Of a DNA stretch of 33,013 nucleotides, positions 1 to 9,497 are shown in pieces; within the stretch, counting starts at the first letter, position 1; every line of letters begins with the position of its first letter. Below the pieces are notes generated by a model. The model had not been told where the DNA came from and ran no database searches. It was given only the letters and a program-made list of their open reading frames with translations. Source of the DNA: an uncultured Steroidobacter sp. (GTDB lineage Bacteria > Pseudomonadota > Gammaproteobacteria > Steroidobacterales > Steroidobacteraceae); NCBI GenBank assembly GCA_946478975.1, contig CAMLEO010000044.1, forward strand, positions 1-33,013, read 5' to 3'. A program made the position numbers and the translations under genes.

Positions 1-835
1 CAGCCGGGCTCTTCACGGTGCGCACGCCAGCGCGGTCGAGCGCGGCGAACTTGTCAGCTGCAGTGCCCTTGCCGCCGGAGACGATGGCGCCAGCGTGGCC
101 CATGCGCTTGCCCGGAGGCGCGGTGACGCCGGCGATGTAAGCGACGACCGGCTTGGTGACATTCTCGCGAATGAAGTCCGCGGCCGCTTCTTCATCGGCG
201 CCGCCGATCTCACCGACCATGATGATGCCTTCGGTCTGCGGATCTTCCTGGAAGCGCGCGAGCACATCGATGAAGTTCATGCCGCGGACCGGGTCGCCGC
301 CGATGCCGACGCAGGTGCTCTGGCCGAGCCCGGCATTGGTGGTCTGGAACACCGCTTCGTACGTGAGCGTGCCGGAGCGCGACACGATGCCGATCTTGCC
401 CGGCTTGTGAATGAAGCCCGGCATGATGCCGATCTTGCATTCGCCCGGGGTGATGATGCCGGGGCAGTTCGGGCCGATCAGCAGGCTGCCGTAAGAGGCG
501 AGCGAGGCCTTCACCTTCACCATGTCGTTCACCGGAATGCCTTCGGTGATGCAGACGATGAGCTCGATGCCGGCGTCGGCCGCTTCGATGATCGCGTCGG
601 CCGCATACGGGGCCGGCACGTAGATCATGCTGACGGTGGCGCCCGTTTCTTTCACCGCTTCACGCGCGGTGTTGAATACAGGCAGGTTGAGGTGCTTTTC
701 GCCGCCACGGCCGGGCGTCACGCCGCCGACCAGTTTGGTGCCGTAAGCAATGCACTGCTCCGAGTGGAACGTGCCCTGCTTGCCGGTGAAGCCTTGGCAA
801 ATGACGCGCGTGTTCTTGTTGACGAGGATAGACAT
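1..835 (-). CDS. sucD: Succinyl-CoA synthetase alpha subunit (3' end cut by window)
   Basis: Alpha subunit of the TCA-cycle enzyme that interconverts succinyl-CoA and succinate with substrate-level nucleotide phosphorylation in the cytosol. The frame starts at the ATG on 835-833 with [20 protein letters not shown], the usual SucD N-terminus of the CoA-binding Rossmann domain. The active-site histidine that becomes phosphorylated lies in [14 protein letters not shown], encoded near 65-105. The frame is still open at base 1 after 278 codons, ending [10 protein letters not shown]. coli SucD is 289 residues, so only about a dozen residues should be missing. It lies 47 bp downstream of sucC on the same strand, so the two are almost certainly co-transcribed. 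No strong Shine-Dalgarno is visible before the ATG. Nothing looks degraded. Confidence 0.96.
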   Translation of the reverse strand, partial: MSILVNKNTRVICQGFTGKQGTFHSEQCIAYGTKLVGGVTPGRGGEKHLNLPVFNTAREAVKETGATVSMIYVPAPYAADAIIEAADAGIELIVCITEGIPVNDMVKVKASLASYGSLLIGPNCPGIITPGECKIGIMPGFIHKPGKIGIVSRSGTLTYEAVFQTTNAGLGQSTCVGIGGDPVRGMNFIDVLARFQEDPQTEGIIMVGEIGGADEEAAADFIRENVTKPVVAYIAGVTAPPGKRMGHAGAIVSGGKGTAADKFAALDRAGVRTVKSPA

Positions 836-882
836 GGTAACTGGGTATTCGGTTGAGTTGAACGTACGCGAGTGATGCTCGA

Positions 883-2052
883 TTAAGCAGTGGCCTTGGC
901 CGCGGCGACGACCTTCTTGGCCGCGTCGGTCAGGTCCTTGGCCGCAGTGATCGCGAGGCCGCTGTCGGCCAGGATCTTGCGTCCGAGCTCGGCATTGGTG
1001 CCTTCGATGCGCACCACGACCGGCACGCTCACGCCGACATCCTTCACGGCAGCGATGATGCCTTCGGCGATCATGTCGCAGCGGACGATGCCGCCGAAGA
1101 TGTTCACCAGGATCGCGCGCACATTCTTGTTCGACAGGATCAGGTTGAAGGCTTCGGTCACGCGCTCGCGCGTCGCGCCGCCGCCCACGTCGAGGAAGTT
1201 GGCCGGCGAGCCGCCGTGCAACTGAATCAGGTCCATGGTCGCCATCGCGAGGCCGGCGCCGTTCACCATGCACGCGATATCGCCGTCGAGCGACACATAG
1301 TTCAGCTCATGCTCGGCCGCGGCACGCTCCATCGCGTCTTCCTGGCTCGCGTCGCGCAGCTTCGCGATGTCCTTCTGACGGAACAGCGCGTTGTCTTCGA
1401 TGTTGATCTTGCCGTCGAGCGCGACCAGCTTGCCGTCGCCGTTGACGATCAGCGGATTGATTTCGAGCAGGCTGCAATCTTTGTCCAGGTACAGCTTGTA
1501 GAGCGCGTTGGCGAGCTTCGCGAACTCTTCCAGCTGCTTGCCTTCCAGGCCCAGGCCGTAGGCGAGCACGCGACACTGCGAGGGCTGCAGGCCGGTGGCG
1601 GGATTGATGTTCACGCGGATGATCTTTTCCGGCGTGTGGGCAGCGACTTCTTCGATGTCCATGCCGCCGGCGGCGGACGCAATGAACGCGACGTGACCTT
1701 TGTCGCGATTCAGCACCAGGCTCAGGTACAGCTCGCGCACGATCTTCGAGCCTTCTTCAACGAACACCTGGCGAATCGGCAGGCCTTCCGGTCCCGTCTG
1801 ATGCGTGACCAGCCGCTGGCCGATCATCGCGTCGGCGGCCTGCTCCGCCGCTTCCGGCGAATCCACCAATTTGACGCCGCCGGCCTTGCCGCGGCCGCCA
1901 GCGTGAACCTGTGCCTTGACGACCCACTTCGAGCCGCCGATCTTGCGGGCCGCCGCTGCGGCTTCCGAACCCGTGGCTGCAACCTGGCCCTTCGGGACCG
2001 GGATGCCGTAACTGGTGAACAACTCTTTGGACTGGTATTCGTGCAGGTTCAT
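883..2052 (-). CDS. sucC: Succinyl-CoA synthetase beta subunit (ADP-forming)
   Basis: Beta subunit of succinyl-CoA synthetase, carrying the ATP-grasp nucleotide site and the succinate-binding part of the dimer. The ATG at 2052-2050 gives [22 protein letters not shown], the standard start of the family. The open frame continues upstream, but that extension (rich in Arg and Pro) does not resemble SucC and is rejected. The product is 389 residues, normal for the family. The ATP-grasp segment runs through [19 protein letters not shown]. The C-terminal CoA-ligase part contains [27 protein letters not shown] and [11 protein letters not shown]. It precedes sucD and is divergent from pilS across about 100 bp. 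This sucC/pilS neighbourhood is known from Xanthomonadaceae. Confidence 0.97.
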   Translation of the reverse strand: MNLHEYQSKELFTSYGIPVPKGQVAATGSEAAAAARKIGGSKWVVKAQVHAGGRGKAGGVKLVDSPEAAEQAADAMIGQRLVTHQTGPEGLPIRQVFVEEGSKIVRELYLSLVLNRDKGHVAFIASAAGGMDIEEVAAHTPEKIIRVNINPATGLQPSQCRVLAYGLGLEGKQLEEFAKLANALYKLYLDKDCSLLEINPLIVNGDGKLVALDGKINIEDNALFRQKDIAKLRDASQEDAMERAAAEHELNYVSLDGDIACMVNGAGLAMATMDLIQLHGGSPANFLDVGGGATRERVTEAFNLILSNKNVRAILVNIFGGIVRCDMIAEGIIAAVKDVGVSVPVVVRIEGTNAELGRKILADSGLAITAAKDLTDAAKKVVAAAKATA

Positions 2053-2153
2053 AGCGAAGGTGAGCTTAGAATTTCGACCGCGAAAGGTCGCGTATTCTGG
2101 GGGAATTCGGCTGCAATGCAAAGGCAAAGATTTGGCATGAGGGAGAATCCATT
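2053..2153. promoter_or_regulatory. Divergent sucC/pilS intergenic region with inverted repeat
   Basis: This 101-bp gap must hold the promoters for sucCD (minus) and pilSR (plus). It contains the inverted repeat CGACC (2075-2079) and GGTCG (2086-2090) around a 6-nt spacer, flanked by outer arms GAAT (2069-2072) and ATTC (2094-2097). The whole could be an operator or, on the minus strand, a 5'-UTR hairpin of sucC. A Shine-Dalgarno GAGGGAG (2139-2145) serves pilS. I could not pick convincing -35/-10 pairs for either direction. Confidence 0.4.
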
Positions 2154-3800
2154 TTGAATGCCGCCGCGGAACAGCCCTCTGCGCCCGCACTGCCGTGGGG
2201 CTCCTCGACCGAGCTGGCCTGGCGGGTGCTGGCGCTGGTCAACCTGTTTCGGTTGCTGATACCGATGCTGTTGGGCGTCGTGTATTTCACGCTCGAACCT
2301 CGCCTGGTCGGCTATGCGCATCCGCAACTGTTCCTGAGCACCAGCGCCGCCTATTTCCTGTTCGCGGCCCTCTCGATCCCAAGTGTGAAACGCCGCTGGC
2401 CCGACCGGCTGGTGCAGACGGCGTTCAATGTGGGCGTCGACGTACTCGCGATCTCGCTGCTCACCTACTCCAGCGGCGGCATGAACAGCGGCCTGGGTGC
2501 ATTGCTGGTGCTGCCGATCGGCGCCGCGAGCTTCGTCGTCGGGCAACGGCTGGCATTGATGTTCGCGGCGGTCGCGGCGCTCGCGCTTTTGTTACAGCAA
2601 GCTTTCACGACTCTCGCGGCGCGCAGCGACCCTGCGGATTTCGCTTCTGCCGGCATCGTCGGCGCGCTGTTATTCATCGTCACACTGGGCGTCGGGCCGC
2701 TGGCGCGCAGCCTGCGCGAAAGCGAGGAACGCGTCCGCCAGCGTGAAGTCGACGTCGCGAATCTCGCCGAGTTGAATCAATTCATCGTGCAACATTTGCG
2801 CGAGAGCATCCTGGTGGTGGACGAGCATGACGTGATCCGCCTCATCAATGAATCGGCTGCGTCGTTGTTACATGGCAATCCGGTGCAACCGGGCACGCCG
2901 CTGGGCGAAGTCTCGCCGCGCCTGCTGTATTTGCTCGATACGTGGCGTCGTCACTCTTATGACTGGCAGCTGAGCTCGCTGTCGCTGCTCACATCCGACG
3001 GCAGCAGCCTGGTGCAACCGCATTTCGTGTCGCTGCGAAGTGGCGGGGGCGGCGGGCCGACGCTGATCTTCCTGGAGGACACGACGCTGATCGCCGAGCG
3101 TGTCCAGCAGTCGAAGCTGGCGGCGCTGGGCCGGCTCAGCGCCAGCATCGCGCACGAGATCCGCAACCCGGTCGGTGCGATGAGCCACGCTGCGCAGCTG
3201 CTGGCGGAAGCGTCGCACTTCACGCCGCAGGAGCGGCGCCTGACCGACATCATCACCAAGAACGGCGAACGCGTCAGCTCCATCATCAACAACGTATTGC
3301 AACTGTCGCGACGCGATTCGACACGGCCGGAGCGCATCGACCTGAATGCCTGGCTGGAGGACTTTCTGACGGAATTCCGTCAAACGGCGGAGGTGGACGC
3401 CAGGAACCTGCACCTCACGACCACGAGCGCGGAGCTGGAAGTGCGCATCGACCCCTCGCACCTGCATCAGCTTATGTGGAATCTGTGCGAGAACGCACTG
3501 AAGTATGGCCGCCATTTCGATTCCAATGACGGCATCGAAATCCGTACCGGCCGCATCGCCACCACCGATCGGCCGATGCTGGAAGTGCTGGACCGCGGCC
3601 CGGGCATACAAGCGAGCGACGCCGAGCGCATCTTCGAGCCGTTTTTCACCGCAGGGAAAGGCGGTACCGGCCTGGGGCTGTTCATCGCCAGGGAGCTGGC
3701 CCAGTGCAATCGCGCGGTGCTGATTTATGAGCCCCGTCAGGGGGGTGGTAGTATTTTCCGCCTCGTGTTCGCCGATCCACAACGTTGGGAAACACAGTGA
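2154..3800 (+). CDS. pilS: PilS, sensor histidine kinase of the type IV pilus regulon
   Basis: Membrane sensor kinase that phosphorylates PilR and in Pseudomonas senses pilin in the inner membrane. Translation should start at the TTG at 2154: GAGGGAG (2139-2145) sits 8 nt upstream, and no in-frame ATG gives a better start. The product is 548 residues. About six hydrophobic helices fill roughly residues 22-185. A cytoplasmic PAS-like segment ([20 protein letters not shown] onwards) precedes the HisKA box [15 protein letters not shown], with phospho-acceptor His334. The ATPase domain shows the N box [10 protein letters not shown] (N443, N447), the G1 box DRGPGI (480-485) and the G2 box GTGLGLFIA (from 504). 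The 3' end overlaps pilR by GTGA. The kinase looks complete. Confidence 0.93.
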   Translation: MNAAAEQPSAPALPWGSSTELAWRVLALVNLFRLLIPMLLGVVYFTLEPRLVGYAHPQLFLSTSAAYFLFAALSIPSVKRRWPDRLVQTAFNVGVDVLAISLLTYSSGGMNSGLGALLVLPIGAASFVVGQRLALMFAAVAALALLLQQAFTTLAARSDPADFASAGIVGALLFIVTLGVGPLARSLRESEERVRQREVDVANLAELNQFIVQHLRESILVVDEHDVIRLINESAASLLHGNPVQPGTPLGEVSPRLLYLLDTWRRHSYDWQLSSLSLLTSDGSSLVQPHFVSLRSGGGGGPTLIFLEDTTLIAERVQQSKLAALGRLSASIAHEIRNPVGAMSHAAQLLAEASHFTPQERRLTDIITKNGERVSSIINNVLQLSRRDSTRPERIDLNAWLEDFLTEFRQTAEVDARNLHLTTTSAELEVRIDPSHLHQLMWNLCENALKYGRHFDSNDGIEIRTGRIATTDRPMLEVLDRGPGIQASDAERIFEPFFTAGKGGTGLGLFIARELAQCNRAVLIYEPRQGGGSIFRLVFADPQRWETQ

Positions 3801-5140
3801 AGAAACCGCGGGCGCTCGTCGTGGACGACGAGCCGGACATTCGCGAGCTGCTGAGTATCACGCTCGAAAGAATGAATATCGAAGTGGTCGCAGCCGACAC
3901 GGTGGCGTCGGCTACGCGCGAGCTGCGCGCGACGACGTTCGATTTGTGCCTGACTGATATGCGCTTGCCGGACGGCGACGGTCTCAGCCTGGTGGAATGG
4001 ATCAATTCTCACAAACCGCAGACGCCGGTAGCCGTCATCACTGCGCACGGCAATGTTGAATCGGCGGTGCGCGCGCTGAAACTCGGTGCGTTCGATTTCA
4101 TTTCCAAGCCGCTCGACGTGGCCGCGCTGCGCCGGCTGATCACTGCGACGCTGAAGCTCGGCGAGTCCAGCGAGAACACCCTCCAGCTGCCGCAAGTCAA
4201 ACTGCTCGGCCGCTCGCGTGCGATGGAACAGCTGCGCGAGATGATCGAACGCGTCGCTCGCAGCCAGGCGCCAGTGCACATCTATGGCGAATCCGGCACC
4301 GGCAAAGAGCTGGTCGCGCATTTGATTCATGAAGCCGGCGCGCGTCGCGATGCGCCGTTCGTGCCCGTCAACTGCGGCGCGATTCCCACCGAGCTCATGG
4401 AAAGCGAGCTGTTCGGCCATCGCAAAGGCAGCTTCACCGGTGCGGTGACCGACAAGCAGGGCCTGATTCAATCCGCCGAAGGCGGCACGTTGTTCCTGGA
4501 CGAAATCGCCGACCTGCCGCTGCACATGCAGGTGAAGCTGCTGCGCGTGATCCAGGAGAAATCGGTGCGCCCGGTGGGCGATTCGCGCGAGATGCCGATC
4601 GACGTGCGCATCCTGTCTGCGACTCACAAAAATCTCGCGGCGCTGGTCGCCGAAGGCAAATTCCGCGAAGACTTGTTCTATCGCGTAAACGTGATCGAAA
4701 TTCGTGTGCCGCCGCTGCGCGAACGTTTGGAAGACATCGACGAGCTGGTCGATTCCATCGTCACGCGGCTCGGCCGGCAGATGGCGAATCGCTCGCTGCG
4801 CATGACCGATGCCGCGTCGCGCGCTCTGCGTGAATATCACTTCCCCGGCAACGTCCGCGAGCTGGAGAATGTTTTGGAACGTGCCGCAACGTTGTGCGCC
4901 AACGGCGTGATCGACGCAGGCGATTTACAGCTGCGGCCGAAGGTGAGTGCGAACGAGGTCGCGATTGCCAACAGCGTCGCGCCCGGCGAGCCGCTCGGCG
5001 ACGCGCTGGAAGATATCGAACGCGACGCTATCGTTCGCGCGCTCGAACAGACGCGCTATAACAAGACCAAGGCGGCGCAGCTGCTGGGCATGACATTCCG
5101 CTCGCTGCGCTACCGGATCAAGAAGCTGGGCATCGAATGA
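3797..5140 (+). CDS. pilR: PilR, sigma-54-dependent response regulator
   Basis: NtrC-family activator that drives pilA transcription with sigma-54 after phosphorylation by PilS. I choose the GTG at 3797, which overlaps the pilS stop as GTGA and gives [18 protein letters not shown]. An in-frame TTG 12 nt upstream is possible. The product is 447 residues. The receiver domain has DDE near the N-terminus and phospho-acceptor Asp54 (LTDMRLPDGDG). The AAA+ domain has Walker A GESGTGKE (164-171), the sigma-54 contact loop GSFTGA (211-216) and Walker B GTLFLDEIADLP. GSFTGA rather than GAFTGA is, as I recall, usual for PilR. A Fis-type helix-turn-helix ends the protein (NKTKAAQLLGMTFRSLRYRIKKLGIE region). 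Its likely target promoter is in this window at 17281-17295. Its stop overlaps the first glycosyltransferase gene by ATGA. Confidence 0.95.
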   Translation: MKKPRALVVDDEPDIRELLSITLERMNIEVVAADTVASATRELRATTFDLCLTDMRLPDGDGLSLVEWINSHKPQTPVAVITAHGNVESAVRALKLGAFDFISKPLDVAALRRLITATLKLGESSENTLQLPQVKLLGRSRAMEQLREMIERVARSQAPVHIYGESGTGKELVAHLIHEAGARRDAPFVPVNCGAIPTELMESELFGHRKGSFTGAVTDKQGLIQSAEGGTLFLDEIADLPLHMQVKLLRVIQEKSVRPVGDSREMPIDVRILSATHKNLAALVAEGKFREDLFYRVNVIEIRVPPLRERLEDIDELVDSIVTRLGRQMANRSLRMTDAASRALREYHFPGNVRELENVLERAATLCANGVIDAGDLQLRPKVSANEVAIANSVAPGEPLGDALEDIERDAIVRALEQTRYNKTKAAQLLGMTFRSLRYRIKKLGIE

Positions 5141-6150
5141 CCCCGTCGTCGGACGCATCCTTCTCGCCCAACCTGACACAGCGAACCGCCGCTGCGAACA
5201 TCGCGGCGTTGAGCCCGCGCATCGCGGTGCTCATCCCTTGTTACAACGAGGCGGAAGCGATCGAAGCGGTGGTCAAAGACTTCGCCGCCGCGCTGCCGAT
5301 GGCCACGATCTACGTTTACGACAACAACTCCACCGACGACACCAGGGGCCGTGCGGCCCGCGCCGGCGCCATCGTTCGCACCGAAACGTTTCAGGGCAAA
5401 GGCAACGTCGTGCGACGAATGTTTGCTGACATCGAAGCCGAGGCCTACGTGCTCGTCGACGGCGACGGCACTTACGACGCGGCAAGCGCAGCCGTGATGG
5501 TGGAGACGCTGCTGGCAAATTCCCTGGACATGGTGAACGGCTCGCGCGTACCCGTCTCTTCCGCCGCTTTCCGACCGGGCCACGTCTTTGGTAACAAACT
5601 GCTGACCGGCACCGTCGCGGCCATCTTCGGCAATCGCCTGAAAGATATGTTGTCGGGCTATCGCGTGTTCTCACGACGCTTCGTGAAATCGTTTCCCGCG
5701 CTGGCCAGCGGCTTCGAAACCGAAACCGAGCTGACCGTGCACGCGCTGGAGCTGCGGCTGCCGCTCGCAGAAATCCAGACGCCCTATCGCGATCGTCCGC
5801 CCGGCTCCAAGAGCAAATTGAATACGTTCCGCGACGGCTTGCGCATCCTGCGCACGATTGTCTACCTGGTGAAGGAAGAACGGCCGATGCAGTTCTTCTC
5901 CCTGGTCGCGCTGCTGCTGTTCGTCGCTTCGCTGGCTCTCGGCTGGCCCGTCGTTGCAACTTATATCGAAACCGGCCTGGTGCCGCGATTGCCAACGGCT
6001 GTGCTGGCCGTGGGCACCATGATTCTGGCGGCGGTGAGCTTTGTGGCGGGCTTGATCCTGGATACGGTGACGCTCACGCGCCGCGAGTTGAAGCGCCTGC
6101 ATTACCTTGGTTTGCAAGGGCCGACCTTTAGGGAGCGGCGCAGACCATGA
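5137..6150 (+). CDS. GT2 glycosyltransferase, polyprenyl-phosphate sugar synthase type
   Basis: Cytoplasm-facing family 2 glycosyltransferase with membrane anchors, likely moving a sugar from a nucleotide donor to undecaprenyl phosphate. The 337-residue product has the GT-A fold motifs IAVLIPCYNEAEAIEAVV, VYDNNSTDDT and the metal-binding DGDGTYD. These are followed by SGYRVFSRRFVKSFP, the acidic ETE, and RPPGSKSKLNTFRDG, all typical of DPM/AglD-like enzymes. Two C-terminal hydrophobic helices lie at about 248-268 and 282-310. The start overlaps the pilR stop (ATGA) and the stop overlaps the gtrA-like gene (ATGA). A GT2 directly followed by GtrA resembles the gtrA-gtrB pairs that make and flip a lipid-linked monosaccharide. 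The exact sugar is not evident from sequence; a dTDP-sugar from the neighbouring genes is an inference. Confidence 0.85.
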   Translation: MTPSSDASFSPNLTQRTAAANIAALSPRIAVLIPCYNEAEAIEAVVKDFAAALPMATIYVYDNNSTDDTRGRAARAGAIVRTETFQGKGNVVRRMFADIEAEAYVLVDGDGTYDAASAAVMVETLLANSLDMVNGSRVPVSSAAFRPGHVFGNKLLTGTVAAIFGNRLKDMLSGYRVFSRRFVKSFPALASGFETETELTVHALELRLPLAEIQTPYRDRPPGSKSKLNTFRDGLRILRTIVYLVKEERPMQFFSLVALLLFVASLALGWPVVATYIETGLVPRLPTAVLAVGTMILAAVSFVAGLILDTVTLTRRELKRLHYLGLQGPTFRERRRP

Positions 6151-6581
6151 CCGAGGGCAAGCTCGCTGCCGGCAGCCCGCGGGAAGTCATGATGTTCCTG
6201 GCAGTGGGCGGCATCGGCTTCCTGATCGAGGCGGTAATTCTCACGGCCCTGACGCAGTTTGCCGGGTGGTCGCCATGGCTCGCCCGCGTTCCTTCGTTCG
6301 GGAGCGCGGTGCTCGCCACCTGGCTGCTGAACCGAACTCACACGTTCGCCGAGCGCGGTCTGCAACGCCGGTCCGTGGAAGCTTTGTTGTACTTTGCGAT
6401 TCAAAGCGTGGGCGCGGCGTTCAACCTGGCGATTTTCAGCGTGGCACTGATCGCATTCCCGTCGCTGACGCGCTATCCAGTGATCGCACTGGCCGCCGGC
6501 TCGATCGGCGGCTTCGTTTCCAACTATCTACTGAGCAGCCGGCTGCTGTATTCGCGCCGCCGCTCCGCGATAAAGCGATGA
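6147..6581 (+). CDS. GtrA-like membrane protein (lipid-linked sugar flippase), first copy
   Basis: Small four-helix inner-membrane protein of the GtrA family, thought to flip undecaprenyl-phosphate-linked sugars to the periplasmic face. The product is 144 residues. It shows four hydrophobic segments and the family-like conserved bits FLAVGGIGFLIEA, ATWLLNRTHTF after helix 2, and SNYLLSSRLLYSR at the end of helix 4. It overlaps the preceding GT2 gene and the following rfbB by ATGA at both ends, so expression is probably coupled. A second gtrA-like gene lies at 12127-12528, which fits two parallel lipid-sugar lines. Flippase activity has been inferred for the family more often than shown. Confidence 0.85.
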   Translation: MTEGKLAAGSPREVMMFLAVGGIGFLIEAVILTALTQFAGWSPWLARVPSFGSAVLATWLLNRTHTFAERGLQRRSVEALLYFAIQSVGAAFNLAIFSVALIAFPSLTRYPVIALAAGSIGGFVSNYLLSSRLLYSRRRSAIKR

Positions 6582-7645
6582 GCACCTGGTTGATTACCGG
6601 CGCTGCCGGCTTCATAGGAAGCAACTTCCTGCGCCTGATGAGCAGCGCGCCGACGGCACGCCTGCTCATCTTCGACGCACTCACCTATGCGGGAAACCTG
6701 GCCAGCATCGCAGACCTGATCGATGACGACCAGGTGCGCTTCATACATGCCGACCTGCGCGATCAGCAGGCGGTCAACGCCGTGTTCGCTGGCATCGACA
6801 TCGAGCGGGTGATTCACTTCGCTGCCGAAAGTCACGTCGACCGCTCCATCCTCGGACCTCGCGGGTTCGTCGAAACCAATGTGACCGGTACGCTCAACTT
6901 GCTGATGGCCGCGCACGAGCATTGGCCGCGAGGCGACCCGAGCCGACGCTTCCTGCACGTGTCTACAGACGAGGTGTACGGCACGTTGTCGCCGACGGAT
7001 CCTGCCTTTCACGAAGGCACTGCTTACGCACCCAACAGTCCATATGCGGCCTCCAAAGCTGCGGCCGATCACTTGGTGCGCGCCTGGCACCATACTTATG
7101 GACTGCCGACCATCATTACCAATTGTTCTAACAACTACGGCCCATGGCAATTCCCCGAAAAGCTCATCCCGCTGACCATCTCCAACGCCATCAAGAGTGC
7201 TGAGCTGCCGGTCTATGGGGACGGCATGCAAGTACGCGACTGGCTGCACGTACAGGATCATTGCGAAGCCCTGCGCATCGTCCTGGAGCGCGGCAGGATC
7301 GGGCAGACGTACTGCATCGGCGGCGGTAACGAACAACCGAATCTGCGCGTCGTGCAGATGATTTGCGACCTGGTCGATCAGCGGCTTGGCCGCGCGCCGG
7401 GCACGTCCCGCAATCTGATCCGGCACGTCGACGATCGCCCCGGCCATGACCGCCGCTATGCGATCAATGCCGGCAAGGCCCGCCGAGAACTCGGCTGGAC
7501 ACCGAGGTTCGATTTTGTGCGCGCGTTAGGCGATGTCGTCGATTGGTATCTCGCCAACGATCAGTGGGTGCGGTCGATCCGCAGCGGCGAATATCTGCGC
7601 TTCTACGAACAGCAATACGCGACGCGCTTGCGGGGAGCACCATGA
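6578..7645 (+). CDS. rfbB: dTDP-glucose 4,6-dehydratase
   Basis: Converts dTDP-D-glucose to dTDP-4-keto-6-deoxy-D-glucose in the cytosol using tightly bound NAD. The start is the ATG at 6578 ([21 protein letters not shown]), which overlaps the gtrA stop by ATGA. A much longer in-frame extension upstream is only out-of-frame reading of gtrA. The product is 355 residues, normal for RfbB/RffG. Visible motifs are the Rossmann [22 protein letters not shown], the STDEVYG active-site segment and [10 protein letters not shown] (the SDR YxxxK). Near the end comes [15 protein letters not shown], characteristic of dTDP-glucose dehydratases. With rfbA, wecE and the wecD-like gene it completes a dTDP-Fuc4NAc route. 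No rmlC or rmlD is present, so rhamnose is not the product encoded here. Confidence 0.95.
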   Translation: MSTWLITGAAGFIGSNFLRLMSSAPTARLLIFDALTYAGNLASIADLIDDDQVRFIHADLRDQQAVNAVFAGIDIERVIHFAAESHVDRSILGPRGFVETNVTGTLNLLMAAHEHWPRGDPSRRFLHVSTDEVYGTLSPTDPAFHEGTAYAPNSPYAASKAAADHLVRAWHHTYGLPTIITNCSNNYGPWQFPEKLIPLTISNAIKSAELPVYGDGMQVRDWLHVQDHCEALRIVLERGRIGQTYCIGGGNEQPNLRVVQMICDLVDQRLGRAPGTSRNLIRHVDDRPGHDRRYAINAGKARRELGWTPRFDFVRALGDVVDWYLANDQWVRSIRSGEYLRFYEQQYATRLRGAP

Positions 7646-8511
7646 GAGGCATCATTCTGGCGGGCGGTGCCGGGACGCGACTGCATCCCGTGACCCAATG
7701 CATCTCAAAACAATTGCTGCCGGTTTACGACAAACCGATGGTGTATTACCCACTGTCGGTGCTGATGCTGGCGGGCATTCGTGACATTCTCGTCATCTCC
7801 ACGCCGCAGGACCTGCCTCGCTTTCGCGAACTGCTCGGCGATGGCAGCGAATTCGGAATCTCGCTCTCCTATGCACAGCAGAGCAGCCCGCAGGGAATTG
7901 CTGAGGCCTTCACCATCGGCGCGGAATTCATCGGCGACCAACATGTTTGCCTGATCCTCGGCGACAACGTGTTCTACGGCCAGGGCTTTGTCGAAAAGCT
8001 GGCAATCGCCGCGCGAACCACGACGGGTGCTACGGTGTTCGCATATCGCGTTCGCGATCCGGAGCGCTTCGGCGTCATCGAGTTCGATTCCTCGCAACGC
8101 GCGGTGGCGCTAGCGGAGAAGCCGAAGAATCCGCGTTCCGACTGGGCGGTCACCGGACTCTATTTCTACGATAACCAGGTAGTCGGGATCGCGCGCTCGT
8201 TACGTCCTTCCGCGCGTGGCGAACTGGAAATCACCGACGTCAACCGCGCCTATTTGCAGCGGGGTGAGTTGCAGGTTCAGTTGCTGGGCCGAGGATTCGC
8301 GTGGCTGGATACCGGTACTCACGAAAGCCTGCTGGAGGCGAGCCATTTCGTGCAGACCATCGAGCGTCGCCAGGGCATGAAGATCGCCTGCCTCGAAGAG
8401 ATCGCGTTCGAAAACGGCTGGCTGTCGGCGGCGGCAGTGCGGGCGCGCGCCGCCCAGATGGAAAAATCAGAATATGGTCGCTATCTCGCTTCGCTGGTGA
8501 ACGCACAATGA
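7642..8511 (+). CDS. rfbA: Glucose-1-phosphate thymidylyltransferase
   Basis: Forms dTDP-glucose from dTTP and glucose-1-phosphate, the entry step to dTDP-6-deoxy sugars. The ATG at 7642 overlaps the rfbB stop (ATGA) and gives [18 protein letters not shown], the nucleotide-binding signature GGxGTRLx[53 protein letters not shown] and [18 protein letters not shown] follow in the order expected for RfbA/RffH. At 289 residues it is full length. It is preceded by rfbB and followed, with another ATGA overlap, by the second GT2. An open extension upstream of the chosen start lies inside rfbB and is not credible. Confidence 0.96.
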   Translation: MRGIILAGGAGTRLHPVTQCISKQLLPVYDKPMVYYPLSVLMLAGIRDILVISTPQDLPRFRELLGDGSEFGISLSYAQQSSPQGIAEAFTIGAEFIGDQHVCLILGDNVFYGQGFVEKLAIAARTTTGATVFAYRVRDPERFGVIEFDSSQRAVALAEKPKNPRSDWAVTGLYFYDNQVVGIARSLRPSARGELEITDVNRAYLQRGELQVQLLGRGFAWLDTGTHESLLEASHFVQTIERRQGMKIACLEEIAFENGWLSAAAVRARAAQMEKSEYGRYLASLVNAQ

Positions 8512-9497
8512 GCCAGTCGGAGAGCAGCGGCCTTCGCGATATGCAAGTCTCCATCGTCATTCCGGTGTTCAACGCCGAGGCGAACCTGCCGGAGCTGTAT
8601 CGGCAGCTGATGCCAGCGATGGAAACATTGGTGGAGCGCTTCGAAGTCATCCTGGTTGAAGACAGCAGTCGCGATCGCTCCTGGGAGGTGATCAGCGGCT
8701 TGGCTGCGAAGGACGATCGCGTGCGCGGCTTCCGAATGAGCCGCAACTACGGCCAGCACAACGCTCTGTTGTGCGGTATTCGCGCCGCAAGGTACGACGT
8801 GATCGTCACCATGGACGATGATTTGCAACATCCGGTCAGCGAGATTCCGCTGTTGCTCACAGCGCTGACGCAGGGTCACGATGTCGTGTACGGCAGCTCG
8901 CCCGACAATCAGCACGACATGTGGCGTAACCTGGCGTCGCGCATGACCAAGCTGGCACTGCAGAGCGCGATGGGTGCGAAATCGGCTGCTCAAGTGAGCG
9001 CATTTCGAGCATTTCCGACGCGCTTGCGCGATGCATTTCAGGATTATCGCAGCCCGTCGGTATCGATCGATGTGCTGCTCACCTGGGCAACGACACGCTT
9101 CACCGCTGTGACCGTCAAGCACGCGCCGCGCCTGAGCGGCACCTCGAACTACACCGTGCGCAAGCTGATCACGCATGCCTTCAATCTGATGACGGGCTTC
9201 AGCACCATGCCGCTGCAACTCGCCAGCGTCGTCGGCTTCATGTTCACGTTGTTCGGATTCGGCGTGCTGGCCTGGGTGCTCGGCCGCTATTTCATCCAGG
9301 GCACGAGCGTGCCCGGCTTTCCGTTCCTCGCCTCGCTGATCGCGATCTTTTCCGGTGCGCAAATGTTCACGCTCGGCATCTTCGGCGAATATCTGGCGCG
9401 CATGTACGGACGCACCATGGAACGGCCCGCGTACGTGGTGCTGGAAACCAGCTCGGCACCGGTCGCGCTACAGGAAGCAGACAGGGAACGTGCATGA
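8508..9497 (+). CDS. GT2 glycosyltransferase of the DPM1/ArnC/GtrB type
   Basis: Second polyprenyl-phosphate glycosyltransferase of the block, 329 residues. The catalytic domain shows [44 protein letters not shown] and the DDD motif MDDDLQHP. These are closer to ArnC and GtrB than those of the first GT2. [23 protein letters not shown] marks the juxtamembrane helix typical of DPM-like enzymes. Two C-terminal transmembrane helices follow ([19 protein letters not shown] and [22 protein letters not shown]), ending with [15 protein letters not shown]. It overlaps rfbA upstream and the first STT3-like gene downstream by ATGA. Its position just before an oligosaccharyltransferase-like gene suggests that it makes the lipid-sugar donor for that enzyme. 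The sugar transferred is inferred, not seen. Confidence 0.88.
   Translation: MSQSESSGLRDMQVSIVIPVFNAEANLPELYRQLMPAMETLVERFEVILVEDSSRDRSWEVISGLAAKDDRVRGFRMSRNYGQHNALLCGIRAARYDVIVTMDDDLQHPVSEIPLLLTALTQGHDVVYGSSPDNQHDMWRNLASRMTKLALQSAMGAKSAAQVSAFRAFPTRLRDAFQDYRSPSVSIDVLLTWATTRFTAVTVKHAPRLSGTSNYTVRKLITHAFNLMTGFSTMPLQLASVVGFMFTLFGFGVLAWVLGRYFIQGTSVPGFPFLASLIAIFSGAQMFTLGIFGEYLARMYGRTMERPAYVVLETSSAPVALQEADRERA

Noticed and set aside
6107..6577. N-terminal extension of the rfbB frame through the gtrA-like gene
   Set aside because: The extension is low-complexity out-of-frame sequence. The true RfbB start [14 protein letters not shown] is at 6578 and the gtrA-like frame is convincing.
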